Below are positions 1 through 10,471 of a stretch of 64,000 nucleotides of DNA, in pieces. The stretch is taken from contig PYST01000013.1 of NCBI GenBank assembly GCA_003049485.1, forward strand, positions 1-64,000, in the 5' to 3' direction. Origin of the DNA: Ophioceras dolichostomum (taxonomy: Eukaryota > Ascomycota > Sordariomycetes > Magnaporthales > Ophioceraceae). How positions within the stretch are numbered: position 1 is the stretch's first letter; each line of letters starts with the position of its first letter. The notes below the pieces were generated by a model that saw nothing but the letters and a program-made list of their open reading frames with translations, was not told where the DNA came from and did no database searches. Position numbers and translations under genes: made by a program.

Positions 1-51
1 ATGCAAAAAAGATCCAACTGCTAACTGATTTTCTTGATGAATACTTTTTAG

Positions 52-505
52 CTCGCATATCACTTGTAAGTGCACTTCCACTGTTTCCCCCTGTTTTCCC
101 CTGTTTTCCCCCCGTCATCGATGTCTTCTTCAAACATCCATATTCCTCTCTCCATCGGCAATACACAGGGGAGAGTGAGGAGCAGGCCAAGTGGTCTCAG
201 CATCACTCGGCCCCATCCCTCTCCAGCCTGGCGCTATACTTTTGCCGTGTACTATATGTATGTAGCCCTCCTGGATTCTCCTTGCTGCTCAGACGAACAA
301 TTCCCGGTCAAGATCCATATGGCAGCCCCTTCCAGCGAGGCTCAGCAACTACCTACCTATGTCAAAAAACCCATTGCTAACCAGAGGGATCCCCACGCCT
401 TCTCCCCAAATAGGTGCGAAATGCAAATACGAATTCTGCTACACCTGTGGCATGAAATGGGGCCCCGTCGGCTGCTTCAACACGGAATGCGACCTCGAGG
501 TCTAG
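52..505 (+). CDS. RBR/IBR-type E3 ubiquitin ligase, 3' end (isoform A exons), partial at left edge
   Basis: Only the 3' part is in the window. A CTAAC branch site near 22-26 and the acceptor ending at 51 open a 14-base exon (52-65), closed by a GTAAGT donor at 66. Joined to the exon at 414-505 (acceptor AAATAG, branch GCTAAC near 375) it reads S-H-I-T-C, then A-K-C-K-Y-E-F-C-Y-T-C-G, then G-C-F-N-T-E-C, and stops at 503-505. Spaced Cys/His in the form CxHITCxxCKxEFCYxCG are the RING2/IBR zinc-binding pattern of RING-between-RING ligases, which pass ubiquitin through a catalytic Cys. The upstream RING1 and IBR lie outside the window. The family call rests on this short motif alone. See the competing terminal exon at 731-933. 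Confidence 0.5.
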
Positions 506-730
506 GATACCGAGTAGGGCAGCAAGTGCGGGCGGCCGTGCGAGTTGATGCCCCCCTCTTGGACAAAGCTAGAATAGAGAGAGACATCACTGCCTTGTAT
601 TTTTTCCTTTATTGGCCGGAGAAATTCAACGCTGTTTTTTGGTTCTTCCGTCGACTTCTTTCTAGTTGGAAAGAAAACCCCTCAGTGCTACAAACAATGT
701 GCTAAAAGAAACAAACGCGAAAACACACAG

Positions 731-933
731 GTCCCAGTTGCAAGCACCAATGGTGCTACGAATGCTTCGCCGACCACAAGGCCATCCTCGCCGCGGACAA
801 CTCCCTCCACGGCAAAGACTGCCCTTACCACACGGCCAACCTCGAGAGGAATGCTACTAGTAGTGAGGCCAGGCTCGTCGCCGCCGTGGCGGCGGCAGCT
901 GCTGGCACCACCAGACATACGACTAAGAGTTAA
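731..933 (+). CDS. Second, alternative terminal exon of the RBR/IBR gene (or remnant of a duplicated 3' end)
   Basis: After the acceptor CACACAG the exon starts GT, two codons, then TGC, exactly like the exon at 414. It therefore accepts the same phase-1 donor at 66. Its reading is P-S-C-K-H-Q-W-C-Y-E-C-F-A-D-H, then H-G-K-D-C-P-Y-H, followed by an Ala-rich tail and a TAA stop at 931-933. A zinc-finger half of this form with a trailing CxxH is known from fungal IBR proteins. It may be a mutually exclusive last exon, a second zinc finger joined through an exon I cannot place, or a decayed duplicate. The branch signal upstream (GCTAAAA) is weaker than that of the 414 exon. Confidence 0.4.
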
Positions 934-1795
934 CTAGTAGGTAGACATTCGGGTGTCTATCCGGAGGCACACTCCCGTATCAAACTCGCCGGGGTCATCA
1001 CGCAAGCCAGCCAGTGTCCCCTCGAGTAATGACACGAACAACCAGAAGACCAAGCGTCACAGAGTGGCAGAGGGTGCCTCAGAGCTTCAAGATCATACGC
1101 TTTTTTTTTAAAAAAGAAAAATTAAAAAAATTAATAATAATGGAGCTATGAATGGGTGTGTACCTCGATCAACTCTCAACAGTGCTCGACGTCTAGGATG
1201 GAGCGCGCCCTCTTCCGCGTTGCGAGTCCATGCTGCTTTGCTGAGAATCAAGGGTTCACATTGTCGTGGGTTTCCGGTGCCGATACGTATTATAGCGTTT
1301 AGCAGATAGGTGATGGATGCTGAGGAGCCACTCTGGCCCTGTTGTTGTCTTCCCTACCTAGTTATCCACTCGAATAGCGACACGTTGATCTTCATAATAG
1401 TGCTTTTATAGAGTATTTGGGTACGGGAAAGGAAGGAAAGGGAGGGAGCCTGGGAAGGCAAGGTCCACGCCCACATCACCGTCTGGTGGCGGGACTGGAT
1501 CCTGGAAATGGTATGCTTTGGTCATTGAGCTGAGGGCTCGGCCACTAGGTAGGCAAGTAAGTGGAAGAAGAGCTAGACGTTCACAACTGTTGCACAGATA
1601 AAGCCGGATACTGCCATGCTCATAAAAGCATGGTGCTTCATTATTCGCGTCGGTAAGACGGAAGAGGTCGCGCATCTGTATCTGTATCTGTATCTGTACC
1701 TGGACACCTACGTAGAGTAGGGTAAGGTAGCTGTAGCTGGATAAAGCCGGGTACTGTACTGTAACGAAAAGGGGCATGGAATGTTACCGGACAGA
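934..1795. other. Intergenic, between convergent gene ends
   Basis: No convincing coding sequence. It holds an A/T-rich low-complexity tract around 1099-1140 and, near its right end, a hexanucleotide microsatellite in the 3' flank of the GTPase gene. Short minus-strand frames here lack homology and splice logic. Confidence 0.6.
1674..1697. repeat. (ATCTGT)4 microsatellite
   Basis: Four exact copies of the hexamer ATCTGT, directly readable. They lie about 100 bases beyond the stop codon of the minus-strand GTPase gene, probably within or next to its 3' UTR. Confidence 0.9.
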
Positions 1796-4394
1796 TTAAG
1801 GAAAAGGTACTGGGTACTGATCGTCGTCTTCGTTGTCGTGGTCGTGGTCGTGACTGCTGCTGCTGCTGAGGAACAGTCGGCTGAGACGACGGCTCGCGCC
1901 CTGGATGATGTCGGGCTTCTTCTTCATCATCAGACGGGACTCGGAGCGCCTGCTGTTCTTGATCACGCGCGGGAGGGAGGCGTTCACGACGTCGTAGAAG
2001 AGCTCCGAGACGCCCTTGCCGTCCTTGGACGAGCACTCGAGGTACTTGTCTGCGGCGATCTCGCGGGCGGCGACCTCGCCCTGTTGGTGGAAGAGAAGGA
2101 AAGATCAGCAGGGCTACTTAGTTACTAGGTGGAGGGTACAAGATAGGAGGAGGATGGGGGAAAGATGGATTGATGGGTGGATGGATGAACTGAACTTACG
2201 TGGAAGCGGGTGACGACATGGTTGTCTTGGAGGAAGGCCAGCTGCAGGGCCGGGCCGCGGCGGTCGCTCTTGAGACCGGCGAGGAAGATGGGGACGCCGG
2301 CTGTGTTGCTGCGTGCATCATCGATCCACTACAACAGAGAACAAGGAGGACGCAGGCGGCGATATGCGTTTAGTATCCCGAGTGGCGTCAACAGAAATAA
2401 AAGAGGGGGAAAGAAAGGGGAGAAAGTAGAAAGAGGGTCACTCACTCGCTGCTTGCAGGTGTTAAGGGTGGCGGGATCGCCGATGGAATAGCACAGAACC
2501 ACGGCATCGTACCAGTCCTGCGTGAGGTAGCTGGTGCGGATATCCTCTTGGCCACCGGGCAGGTCGTGGATCTCGACGCGGCAGGAGACGCCGCCGGCGC
2601 AGTTCTTCATCAGGACTCGGTGGATAGCACGCGAGGTCGTAGGGGTGTAGTCCTCGGTGATGGCAGAATTGGTGATGAAGCGACTAGACAGACAGGTGAA
2701 GAAAGGGGTGGTGTTATTAGTGAATTGTCTCTAGCAAAAGGGGACTGGACCGTCCCGAGAGGTGAAAAAGAGACAAAGGAGAGAAAGGGAGAGAGACTAT
2801 TACTCACTTGATGAGCGCAGACTTGCCAACAGTCGCGTCTCCCACGAGGGCGATCTGCATGCGGTAGTTTCCAGACTCGAGGTCGCGAGCATCGAGGGGC
2901 TTGGGGAGGGCGTGCACGATGAGGTCCCGCTGCATGAGCCAGCTTCTAGCCGATCCGTAGGCGTTCTGACCCTGACCCTCACCGCCGCCGGCTTGGGACG
3001 TGGCGGTGGCAACAGTAGCAGTAGCGCCGAAGAGAGGGACAAGGGCCGAGAAACCGTGGAAGCTCATGGGTCGGGCGCGGACGTTGCTGCTGCCGGCACG
3101 CGTGGCGGAGCCAGAGGCGGTGGCATTGACCACCTGCTGCTGCTGCTGGTCAGCGGAGGCAGCTGCGGCGGTGGTAGTTGTAGTAGCAGAGGTAGGGCCG
3201 CCACGGAAGAGGCCTGAGAAACGGCGGCGAGAGAGTGAGAAGGTCCGCGATAGGGCTGTGGCGGGACGAGGTCGGGCTTGAGACTGGGTCTGCGCCTGCG
3301 CCTGCTGCTGGTGCTCCTCCTGGTCATCATCCTTGGTAGGGACCGGCGGAGAGTGCCGTCCGCCAAGACGAGAGAACGAACGCGCCAGGGTGGAGAAGCG
3401 GCCTCGCTTGACGCGGACAGTCTGGTTGTCGTCGTCCTGGTCTTCCTGGGCTTGCAGCCGGCGCTTCTTCTGCAGCTTGTTGGGCGTCTTGACCTTGGGG
3501 ATGTCTTGGCTCGGTTGAGCCGCCTCTGTCGTCTCGTGCTGCTGCTGCTGCTGCTGCTGGTAACCCTCGGGCTGCTGCATCATTTGCAACGTAAGATTTT
3601 TGCTTTGTTAGACGCGTACGTACATAAAAGTTTTGCGGATGACAAAAGGTGGTGGTGTTGGTGCTTTGTTGCTTTGTTTGCTTGGATTCTATGATGAATT
3701 GGATAGGACGAGCTGCGGTGGTAGTAGTAGGGCTGGATTGAATGAAACTTACATTCTTGACCGGCGTCTGCTGGGCACCCGAGAAGAACGAAATTGAATG
3801 CCGCTTCTGGGCGGCGTTGTCGTGCGTGGTAGAGGACGGCAGCCAACGCCGTCCGGTCTTCCCTGAGGAAGGCTCCGCATTCACTCCGTTCTGGCTGTCG
3901 ACCTCACCGACTGGCGAGAGGGCTGGAGCTATGGTTGAGGGCATTGTCGCCCTCGCCGCCCGAGTGGCCGCCGTCGGGTACGACTGCAGCTCGTCCCGAT
4001 ATCGCTGGGCCGGATCGACAGGCTCTGGGATGCCCGCCAGCCACTGGTCGAACCCGTCGCTGGGGTGTCTAGCCCCTTGGTAGTCCCTGACCGAGTATAG
4101 GGAAGCCACCTGGCTGCGGTGAGAGCCAGGCGTCGGGTGCATCTCTCCGATGCCGCTCGTCATCTGTCGGTACTGCGGGTCCTCGTCCTCGTAGTAGTCG
4201 ACGTTGTGGTCCAGAGGGCTTGGGTCGTAGCCCTCTGGACCGCCGTGGAAGTAGCCCTGATGCTGGTAGTCGTCAGGGTGGTAGTAGGACGCCTCGCCCT
4301 GGTATTCGTCGTCGGCGTCGGGGTGGGCATGGGTGGCGTGGGGGAGCGGCGACATTGGCCGCTCACCCCAGCCCAAATACGAATGGTCGTCCAT
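1796..4394 (-). CDS. Atypical Ras-like small GTPase with long disordered N-terminal extension
   Basis: Five exons: 4394-3753, 3574-2808, 2683-2446, 2328-2200 and 2080-1796. They give about 686 residues, with all phases consistent. Residues 1 to about 450 are low complexity (His/Tyr/Asp-rich start, poly-Gln, Ser/Ala/Thr runs, basic patches). The GTPase fold then starts with the P-loop GDATVGKS (about 459-466). A switch I-like YTPTTS segment follows, then G3 as D-L-P-G-G-Q (about 510-515), G4 as AGLKSD (to about 571) and G5 as CSSKDG (about 607). The C-terminus ends in an acidic/His-Asp tail and P-V-P-F-P, with no CAAX prenylation box. The start is the first ATG in frame. Family membership is clear; the subfamily (Rho-like by G4, otherwise divergent) is not. 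Confidence 0.82.
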
Positions 4395-5954
4395 CGCGGC
4401 GGCCGGCGTGGGATGGGATGGGGATGGGATGGGATGGATGCGGAGAACAGGGGGCAAGAAACGAATCTGTTGTTGCTGCTGTCACTGCTGTTGTTGCTGT
4501 TGCTGTTGCTGCCGCTGGGCTGGGAAGTGGTTCAAAAAAAGAAAAAAAATTCTCGTGCCCGTTGGTGGAAAGTTCCAGAGCTAGGGCAGGTGAAGGGGAC
4601 GACGACCGCAGAATTTAGGAGCGGGGTCCAACAAAACAACTGGCGCGTTACGCGTGAATTCCCTTGTGTTTTCAAAATCATACTCCCCTTACCTCTCTCG
4701 GTCTGAGAGACCCCCATAGAACCTTATAATTCAACCATCGCTTCCCACCCTTTCCATCTTGCCAAGTCAGCACCCAGGACAGATGCCCCAAGAGACCAGG
4801 AGACACTAGGAGCACAGGAAAAGCATCCCCTTGCCTCTGACTTTTACAAGACAGGGAAGAGAAAACGAAACAAGATTTTAGATGTAGTCTAGGACTATCA
4901 CTAGAATCTCAAGGTGCTCTGCCCATCCATCGGTGTGGCCCTGGAAACGAGGAATATTTGCTCCTATGCCACTGGCCCAAAGCCGCCTATCGGATGGCTC
5001 CCATTGAGGCCAGGCTATGCCTCTGCACAGTAGATGGGAACTCCCTTCTGCCATATATAACGCTGGAAGGAGCTTGAGGGCGGCCCTGAGGACTGGCTTT
5101 ACCTTCCAACGCCCGATATTCCCCCAGTGATGACCATCCCTAACGACTTTTCCATTGGCACCCGAAGGTGAGCGATATTGACGTTGCCTCCATCAGCTGC
5201 ACATCACCGATGCTGTATAAAAGCAGAGTGAGTTAGGCTGTTGCATTGTTGTGGCACTTGCCAACGAGAGCAGGAAGGCGCGGCCCTGGGTGCCGAACCG
5301 ACCTAGGAGGTTGGCTGTGGGTCCATAGGAAGTCGGGGGTGCGGGTCGGTCTAATCGGAGCCGGTTCCGGCTCGTCGTGTCTTTTGACGTCTTCGCGTAA
5401 ATAGAGCCAACAGACAGACTCAAATACTCAAAGAGTCACTAGACATAGAGAAAGCTCATTCAAAAGACTAGGAGCGAAGAAACAAAGGAACGTGACAACG
5501 GGAGGTACCGTCTAGGTACTCTGCTTAGATGCGGTGCAGTTCGGAGTTAAGATGGCAGCTCCCTTGGACCTCTAGACTCTTTTCCGTCAAGACTTAGTAG
5601 GCTCGAGTTAAACAGCTTAGTCCATATCAACTAAGTCACGCGTTGTCAAGACAGATAGAATAGCACAAGCTTAAAGTTCTTTCAAAGACCATGTCTGATG
5701 AGGGTAGACAGGGTGACTGTTGGCTCAGGGGAGGTTCGGCAATGTGGAGAATGTAGTTCCCTCGTGGTGGAGCACAGTGCTAAATCGCGAACTCTCGATA
5801 TTGTCCGAAACGCTGCACAGTACCCTACCTAACCAAGGATTCAACCTCGAACCCTCGATTGGTAAAGCAGCCTTCTTGTTTCAACCGATGCCTGCGCTTG
5901 CTTTGTGCTGAGGTTGATTCATCGTCGTTTCATAGGGCTGAGGTTTCCTAAGAA
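4395..5954. other. Intergenic / promoter region of the GTPase gene (left) and the PrpF gene (right)
   Basis: No gene recognised. The left end has GGGAT repeats and CTG/TTG-rich sequence that would be 5' UTR of the minus-strand GTPase gene. A TATAAAA element lies near 5216-5222 on the plus strand with no supported coding sequence directly after it. Short frames at 5193-5423 and 5720-5911 show no family features. Confidence 0.5.
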
Positions 5955-7499
5955 ATGGCATCTTCCCCACTGACGCAGGCCGTCATCACGGCGCCACGAC
6001 CACTAAGCAGAACTTTGACGAGGTTAAGGTTGTTGCTATTCCGGTCCGCATTCTCGGGTAGCAGGAGTGGCGGCGGCAGCATCCCCGCAAGCGGAGAAAT
6101 GCTACCACCAGAAGAACACGAGACGATGATTCGCCCGCGCCGGTGCCGGGCGCCACCGCAGCACAGCGTCCGGGCCGCGTACTACCGGGGCGGCACATCG
6201 CGGGCGATGTTCTTCCGGAGGCAGGACCTGCCCGCGGACCAGGCGGCCTGGGCGCCGATCTTCCTCGGCGCCATCGGCAGCCCGGACGCGGAGCACGGCC
6301 GGCAGCTGGACGGGCTCGGCGGCGGCATCTCGAGCCTCTCGAAGGCCTGCGTCGTGGGCCCGCCCACCGTGCCGGATGCGGACGTCGACTACACCTTCGC
6401 GGCGCTGGGCGTGCGGGACTCCGAGGTCGACTATTCCAGCAACTGCGGCAACATGTCTGCCGCCGTGGGGCCCTTCGCTGTCGATTCCGGGCTGGTCGCC
6501 GTGCCGGAGGAGACTATGGCTAGGCTGTTGCTGGCTTCGGTGCCGCAGGCTTCCACTTCATCTTCCTCTGATGAGGCGGCCGAGGCTGAAGAGGAGGTGG
6601 AGGACGTGAATTTCACGGTTCGCATACACAACACGAATACTGGCAAGCTAATCAACGCTACTTTCCCGCTTGCGGTTTCCGAAGCCGACGAGCAGGACCA
6701 AAAGAAGGTCGTCGTTGAGGCAGCTTCGTCGGGCAGTTTCGTGATAGATGGCGTGGCTGGCAGCGCCGCACCTGTGCAGCTTGACTTCGTCCGGCCCGCC
6801 GGGTCACGCACTGGGAAGTTGCTTCCTACCGGGAAGATTGTGGACGAGGTGGAGGTGGTGATTCCTCCAGAGATATCAGAGGCAGAGGCTGCTAGCAAGG
6901 GCCTACCTTTGAAAGTCCGTGCAACACTCATTGACGCCGGTAACCCGTGCGTTTTCGTCTACGCACAAGACCTGGGAGTCGCGGACGGTACCATGAGCGC
7001 CGCCGCCATCGACGCCGACGTGGCGCTCAAACTACGACTGGAGGCGGTGCGGCGCCGCGCTGCCGTTATGATGGGACTGGGAGCCACGACCGACGATGTG
7101 CCCGGGAGTATACCTAAGATCGGCTTCGTCTCCCGGCCGCTGGCGGCGCCAACGAACACGTCAACTTCGACAACAGCGCCCGGGGCAGCATCCGTCATCG
7201 TACGGGCGATGTCAGTGGGACAGCCGCATAAGGCCGTGCCCGTCACCGTGGCCCTCGCCCTGGCCGCAGCGGCGAGGCTTCCCGGCTCGGTGGTCGCCGA
7301 CTGTGCTGTCCACCCGAGAGACGGCCACACTGCTGCTGCTGCTGCTACTGCTAGCCAAGACAGCTCAGGCATAGTGATTCATCATGCAAGCGGTACACTC
7401 ACCGTTGGCGCCAAGTTCGATTCCCAGGGCCACTTGGAGCACGCTACCGTGTTCAGGACTGCGAGAAGGCTGATGGAGGGGAAGATATTTTGGAAGTGA
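5955..7499 (+). CDS. PrpF-family isomerase (methylaconitate / methylitaconate isomerase-like)
   Basis: One uninterrupted 514-residue frame. After an Arg/Ser-rich N-terminus of about 70 residues that could be a mitochondrial presequence, the PrpF fold begins with A-Y-Y-R-G-G-T-S-R and continues G-S-P-D-A-E-H-G-R-Q-L-D-G-L-G-G. The signature S-N-C-G-N-M-S-A-A-V-G-P-F-A carries the Cys expected at the active site of this diaminopimelate-epimerase-like fold. The C-terminal part has the family's G-x-L-T-V-G segment and ends A-R-R-L-M-E-G. PrpF proteins isomerise aconitate-type tricarboxylates (bacterial methylcitrate cycle). The actual substrate of this fungal member is unknown, and no methylcitrate genes adjoin it. 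It lacks introns, unlike most neighbours. Confidence 0.88.
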   Translation: MASSPLTQAVITAPRPLSRTLTRLRLLLFRSAFSGSRSGGGSIPASGEMLPPEEHETMIRPRRCRAPPQHSVRAAYYRGGTSRAMFFRRQDLPADQAAWAPIFLGAIGSPDAEHGRQLDGLGGGISSLSKACVVGPPTVPDADVDYTFAALGVRDSEVDYSSNCGNMSAAVGPFAVDSGLVAVPEETMARLLLASVPQASTSSSSDEAAEAEEEVEDVNFTVRIHNTNTGKLINATFPLAVSEADEQDQKKVVVEAASSGSFVIDGVAGSAAPVQLDFVRPAGSRTGKLLPTGKIVDEVEVVIPPEISEAEAASKGLPLKVRATLIDAGNPCVFVYAQDLGVADGTMSAAAIDADVALKLRLEAVRRRAAVMMGLGATTDDVPGSIPKIGFVSRPLAAPTNTSTSTTAPGAASVIVRAMSVGQPHKAVPVTVALALAAAARLPGSVVADCAVHPRDGHTAAAAATASQDSSGIVIHHASGTLTVGAKFDSQGHLEHATVFRTARRLMEGKIFWK

Positions 7500-8268
7500 A
7501 TCAGCATGGCGAGAGCAAATTGTGAGTCTGGGAGCTAGCTATCCACCCGACGATTCCGCCCGCTCTCGCCGACCAGCCATGCCCGAGGGTCGTCGGCGGA
7601 GTCCAGCTCAGAGCCGAGTCAAAGTGGAGCCGGTGACAAGAGGACAGACACTGCAAAGAGTCCTTGGGATTGTATACTACTGTTTACTGTAGATGTGCGA
7701 GATGCCATTTCCCGGTTAGTGTTGAAGCGTTCCTTTCCCAAGTTACAAGCCTGGCGAGAGATTTTGCCTCTCTCCTCAAGAGCCGTCAGATCGACGATGA
7801 CGGGCCATTGTAATTCGTCCAAGGTCACCCACCAGCAGTGAGCACACTGATAGCCTTTAGTCATGAGAAACGAGGCTTTCGGGGCCAGGGACTCGTCCAT
7901 TTCCCGGCCATTATTTTTCAAATTGAATATTAAGAAGATTCGCAGACTAGAGGGACCTGCATGTTTCATGTCTTTTATAGTGCTGGAATGGCTCCTGGGT
8001 GGTACTGAAACTCGGGGCGTTATGGTGGGGCAGGGCCCCCTAGCCAGTGAGGTTGAGGGCGCTGGAGATGGCGGCGATGGCGCAATTCTAGGGCGGGTTC
8101 TGGCACAATCCCAACTCCCGTGCGCGCTGCCGATTGCGGCCGGGTTCTTGAGGTTTTTATTCCGCTGAGTGAGAGTTGTGAGTAACACGCTGCGCCGGCC
8201 GATTCATGATTCCTTCCGAGCTTTCCCCTCTTCTCTCCTATTGATAAGCGCACCGAAGAGCCTATCTC
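7500..8268. other. Intergenic, 3' of PrpF gene and promoter of the aminotransferase gene
   Basis: No supported gene. A 189-codon minus-strand frame (7619-8188) begins with a non-ATG codon and has no recognisable domain or splice context, so it is not called. Confidence 0.55.
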
Positions 8269-10164
8269 ATGCCGCCTCTTCTGCCAACTCTTCCAAGCCT
8301 CTGGGGAAGAGTTTCCGGCATCACCAGCTCTCAGATCCGTCGTGGATTCCACTCCAGCATGAGCGGCAGAGGGAAGCTACAGCCAGCGGCGCGCGTCGCA
8401 GGTCAGAGGCAAGATGTTTGGTAAGCCGACTTCTCCTTCAGGGAACGCATCCAAGGCAACTCTTCTGGCCTTTCTCTTTCTCCCACGCCGTGCCTAGAAA
8501 GTCCTAAAAGCAAAAGCAAAGCACCTGAAGTTGGGGCGGTTATCACGAATGTGATGTGGTGACGATTGCCAAAGCAATGATGAAACACGCTGACCGGCTA
8601 CCCCAGGTCCATTATCAACGAAGCCGCGACGGCTTCGCCGAAGCAACCGATTATCAACATGGGCCAAGGCTTCTTCGGATACAACCCGCCGCAGTTCATC
8701 TTGAACGCGGCAAAGCAGGCCCTTGACAGGGTGGAATGCAACCAGTACAGCCCAACTAAAGGCCGGCCAAGGCTCAAGAAGGCGATCTCGGACGCATACT
8801 CGCCCTACTGGGGCAGGAAGCTTAATCCGGACACCGAGATCACCATCACCACGGGAGCGAACGAAGGTTAGCTTGATGTGGTCCCCAGTCTAGGCTTCGA
8901 GGCTTCACCAAGGGAAATTTATTCACTCGGTCCTTGTCTCTAACTAAAATATAGGCATGCTCAGTGCCTTCATGGCCTTCATCGAGCCAGGGGACGAGGT
9001 CATCATCTTCGAGCCATTCTTCGACCAGTACATCAGCAATATCGAGATGCCCGGTGGCAAGATCGTCTACGTGCCGATGCATCCACCCAAGGCTGGCGCC
9101 ACAGAGACGCTCTCGGCGGCTGAGTGGACCATCGACTTTGACGAGCTTGAGCGGGCCATTACCCCGAGGACGAAGATGCTCGTCATCAACACTCCTCGTA
9201 AGAAGCTGTTCTCTTCCATCTGACGATAGGAAGAAACCGAGCTAACTCCCAGGCGCTTTCTTTGGCACGCATACAGATAACCCCGTCGGCAAGGTCTACT
9301 CGAGAGAGGAGCTCCAGAAGATTGCGGACATCTGCCTGAAGAACGAGATCATCATCCTGTCCGACGAGGTCTACGACCGCCTGTACTACGTCCCCTTCAC
9401 GCGCATCGCAACCCTCTCCCCTGAGGTCGAGCGTCTCACCATTACAGTGGGATCGGCGGGCAAGAACTTTTACGCCACTGGCTGGCGAGTCGGTGAGACT
9501 ACATCCTGCTATGGGTCGAGATGGAGACTGAAAAACGGCCTACTAACCCAGGATCCACGTAGGTTGGCTGATGGGCCCTGCTGAGTTGATACAGCACGTA
9601 TCCGCGGCCCATACTAGGATCTGCTATTCCTCCGTCTCTCCCCTGCAAGAAGCCTGCGCTGTTGGTAAGCTCGAGTCCTCTTCTAGCAGGCCATATGATC
9701 TATCTCCTCGTCAAGGAAAAACACATTGGCAGCTGACGACAGACATCGCTACCTCTCCGTGCTACCTAGGCTTCGAGCAAGCCGAGTCAGAAGGCTTCTG
9801 GGACGAGTGCGTCCGCGACATGAAGGGCCGGATGGACCGCTTCAACGAGATCTGGCGGGAGCTCGACGTGCCGTACTCGGAGCCCGAGGGCGGCTACTTC
9901 GTCATGGTGAACCTCAGCAAGGTCGAGCTTCCCCCGGACTACCCCTTCCCGCCCCACGTGGCCAGCCGGCCGCGCGACTTCAAGCTCGCATGGTTCATGA
10001 TCCAGGAGCTGGGCGTGGCCGCCATCCCGCCCACCGAGTTCTACACGGACAAGAACGCGTCCATCGTCGAGGACTACCTGCGCTTCGCCGTCTGCAAGCC
10101 GGACGAGGTGCTCGAGCAGGCCAAGGAGAGGCTGAGGGGCTTGAGGAAGTACATCCAGCACTGA
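8269..10164 (+). CDS. Kynurenine--oxoglutarate-type aminotransferase (class I/II, PLP)
   Basis: Six exons: 8269-8420, 8607-8866, 8955-9197, 9277-9492, 9563-9664 and 9770-10164. They give 455 residues in consistent phase. Family motifs are M-G-Q-G-F-F-G-Y-N-P-P near the start of the fold, T-T-G-A-N-E-G-M, N-T-P-H-N-P-V-G-K, L-S-D-E-V-Y-D and G-S-A-G-K-N-F-Y-A-T-G-W-R, whose Lys should bind pyridoxal phosphate. The best match is the BNA3/kynurenine aminotransferase group, which makes kynurenic acid or transaminates related amino acids. Residues 1-30 look like a mitochondrial presequence ending R-R-G-F-H-S-S. Met31 could start a cytosolic form, as in dual-localised relatives. Confidence 0.9.
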
Positions 10165-10471
10165 CGCAGGTAACCCGGGATGTGGATGTCATGTAACTTT
10201 TGTGTGTTTCGGCGACAGGTAGAGTTACTAGTACTTTTAGACGGGCGGACGGACGTAGAGGAGATTCCCGGGAGCTTTTTCCTGCCGTCAATTTCACTAT
10301 CAAAGAAAGTCCATTTAGTCCCTGCGAATATCCCCTTCCCTGACCTGACTCCCACCGCTGAATCGCGAATATGTAACAACAAAGAGCATGTCGCGAATGC
10401 TCAGCATCCACAAGATTTTTTCCAGCCGCAATATTTCGAACGTGTAGCTGGCTGCTCACCAGAGCCCTTTC
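10165..10471. other. Short convergent intergenic region
   Basis: Lies between the stop codons of the plus-strand aminotransferase and the minus-strand aldehyde dehydrogenase, and must contain both 3' UTRs. No further signal seen. Confidence 0.6.

Noticed and set aside
7619..8188. 189-codon minus-strand frame
   Set aside because: It starts with a non-ATG codon, has no domain, and overlaps the aminotransferase promoter.
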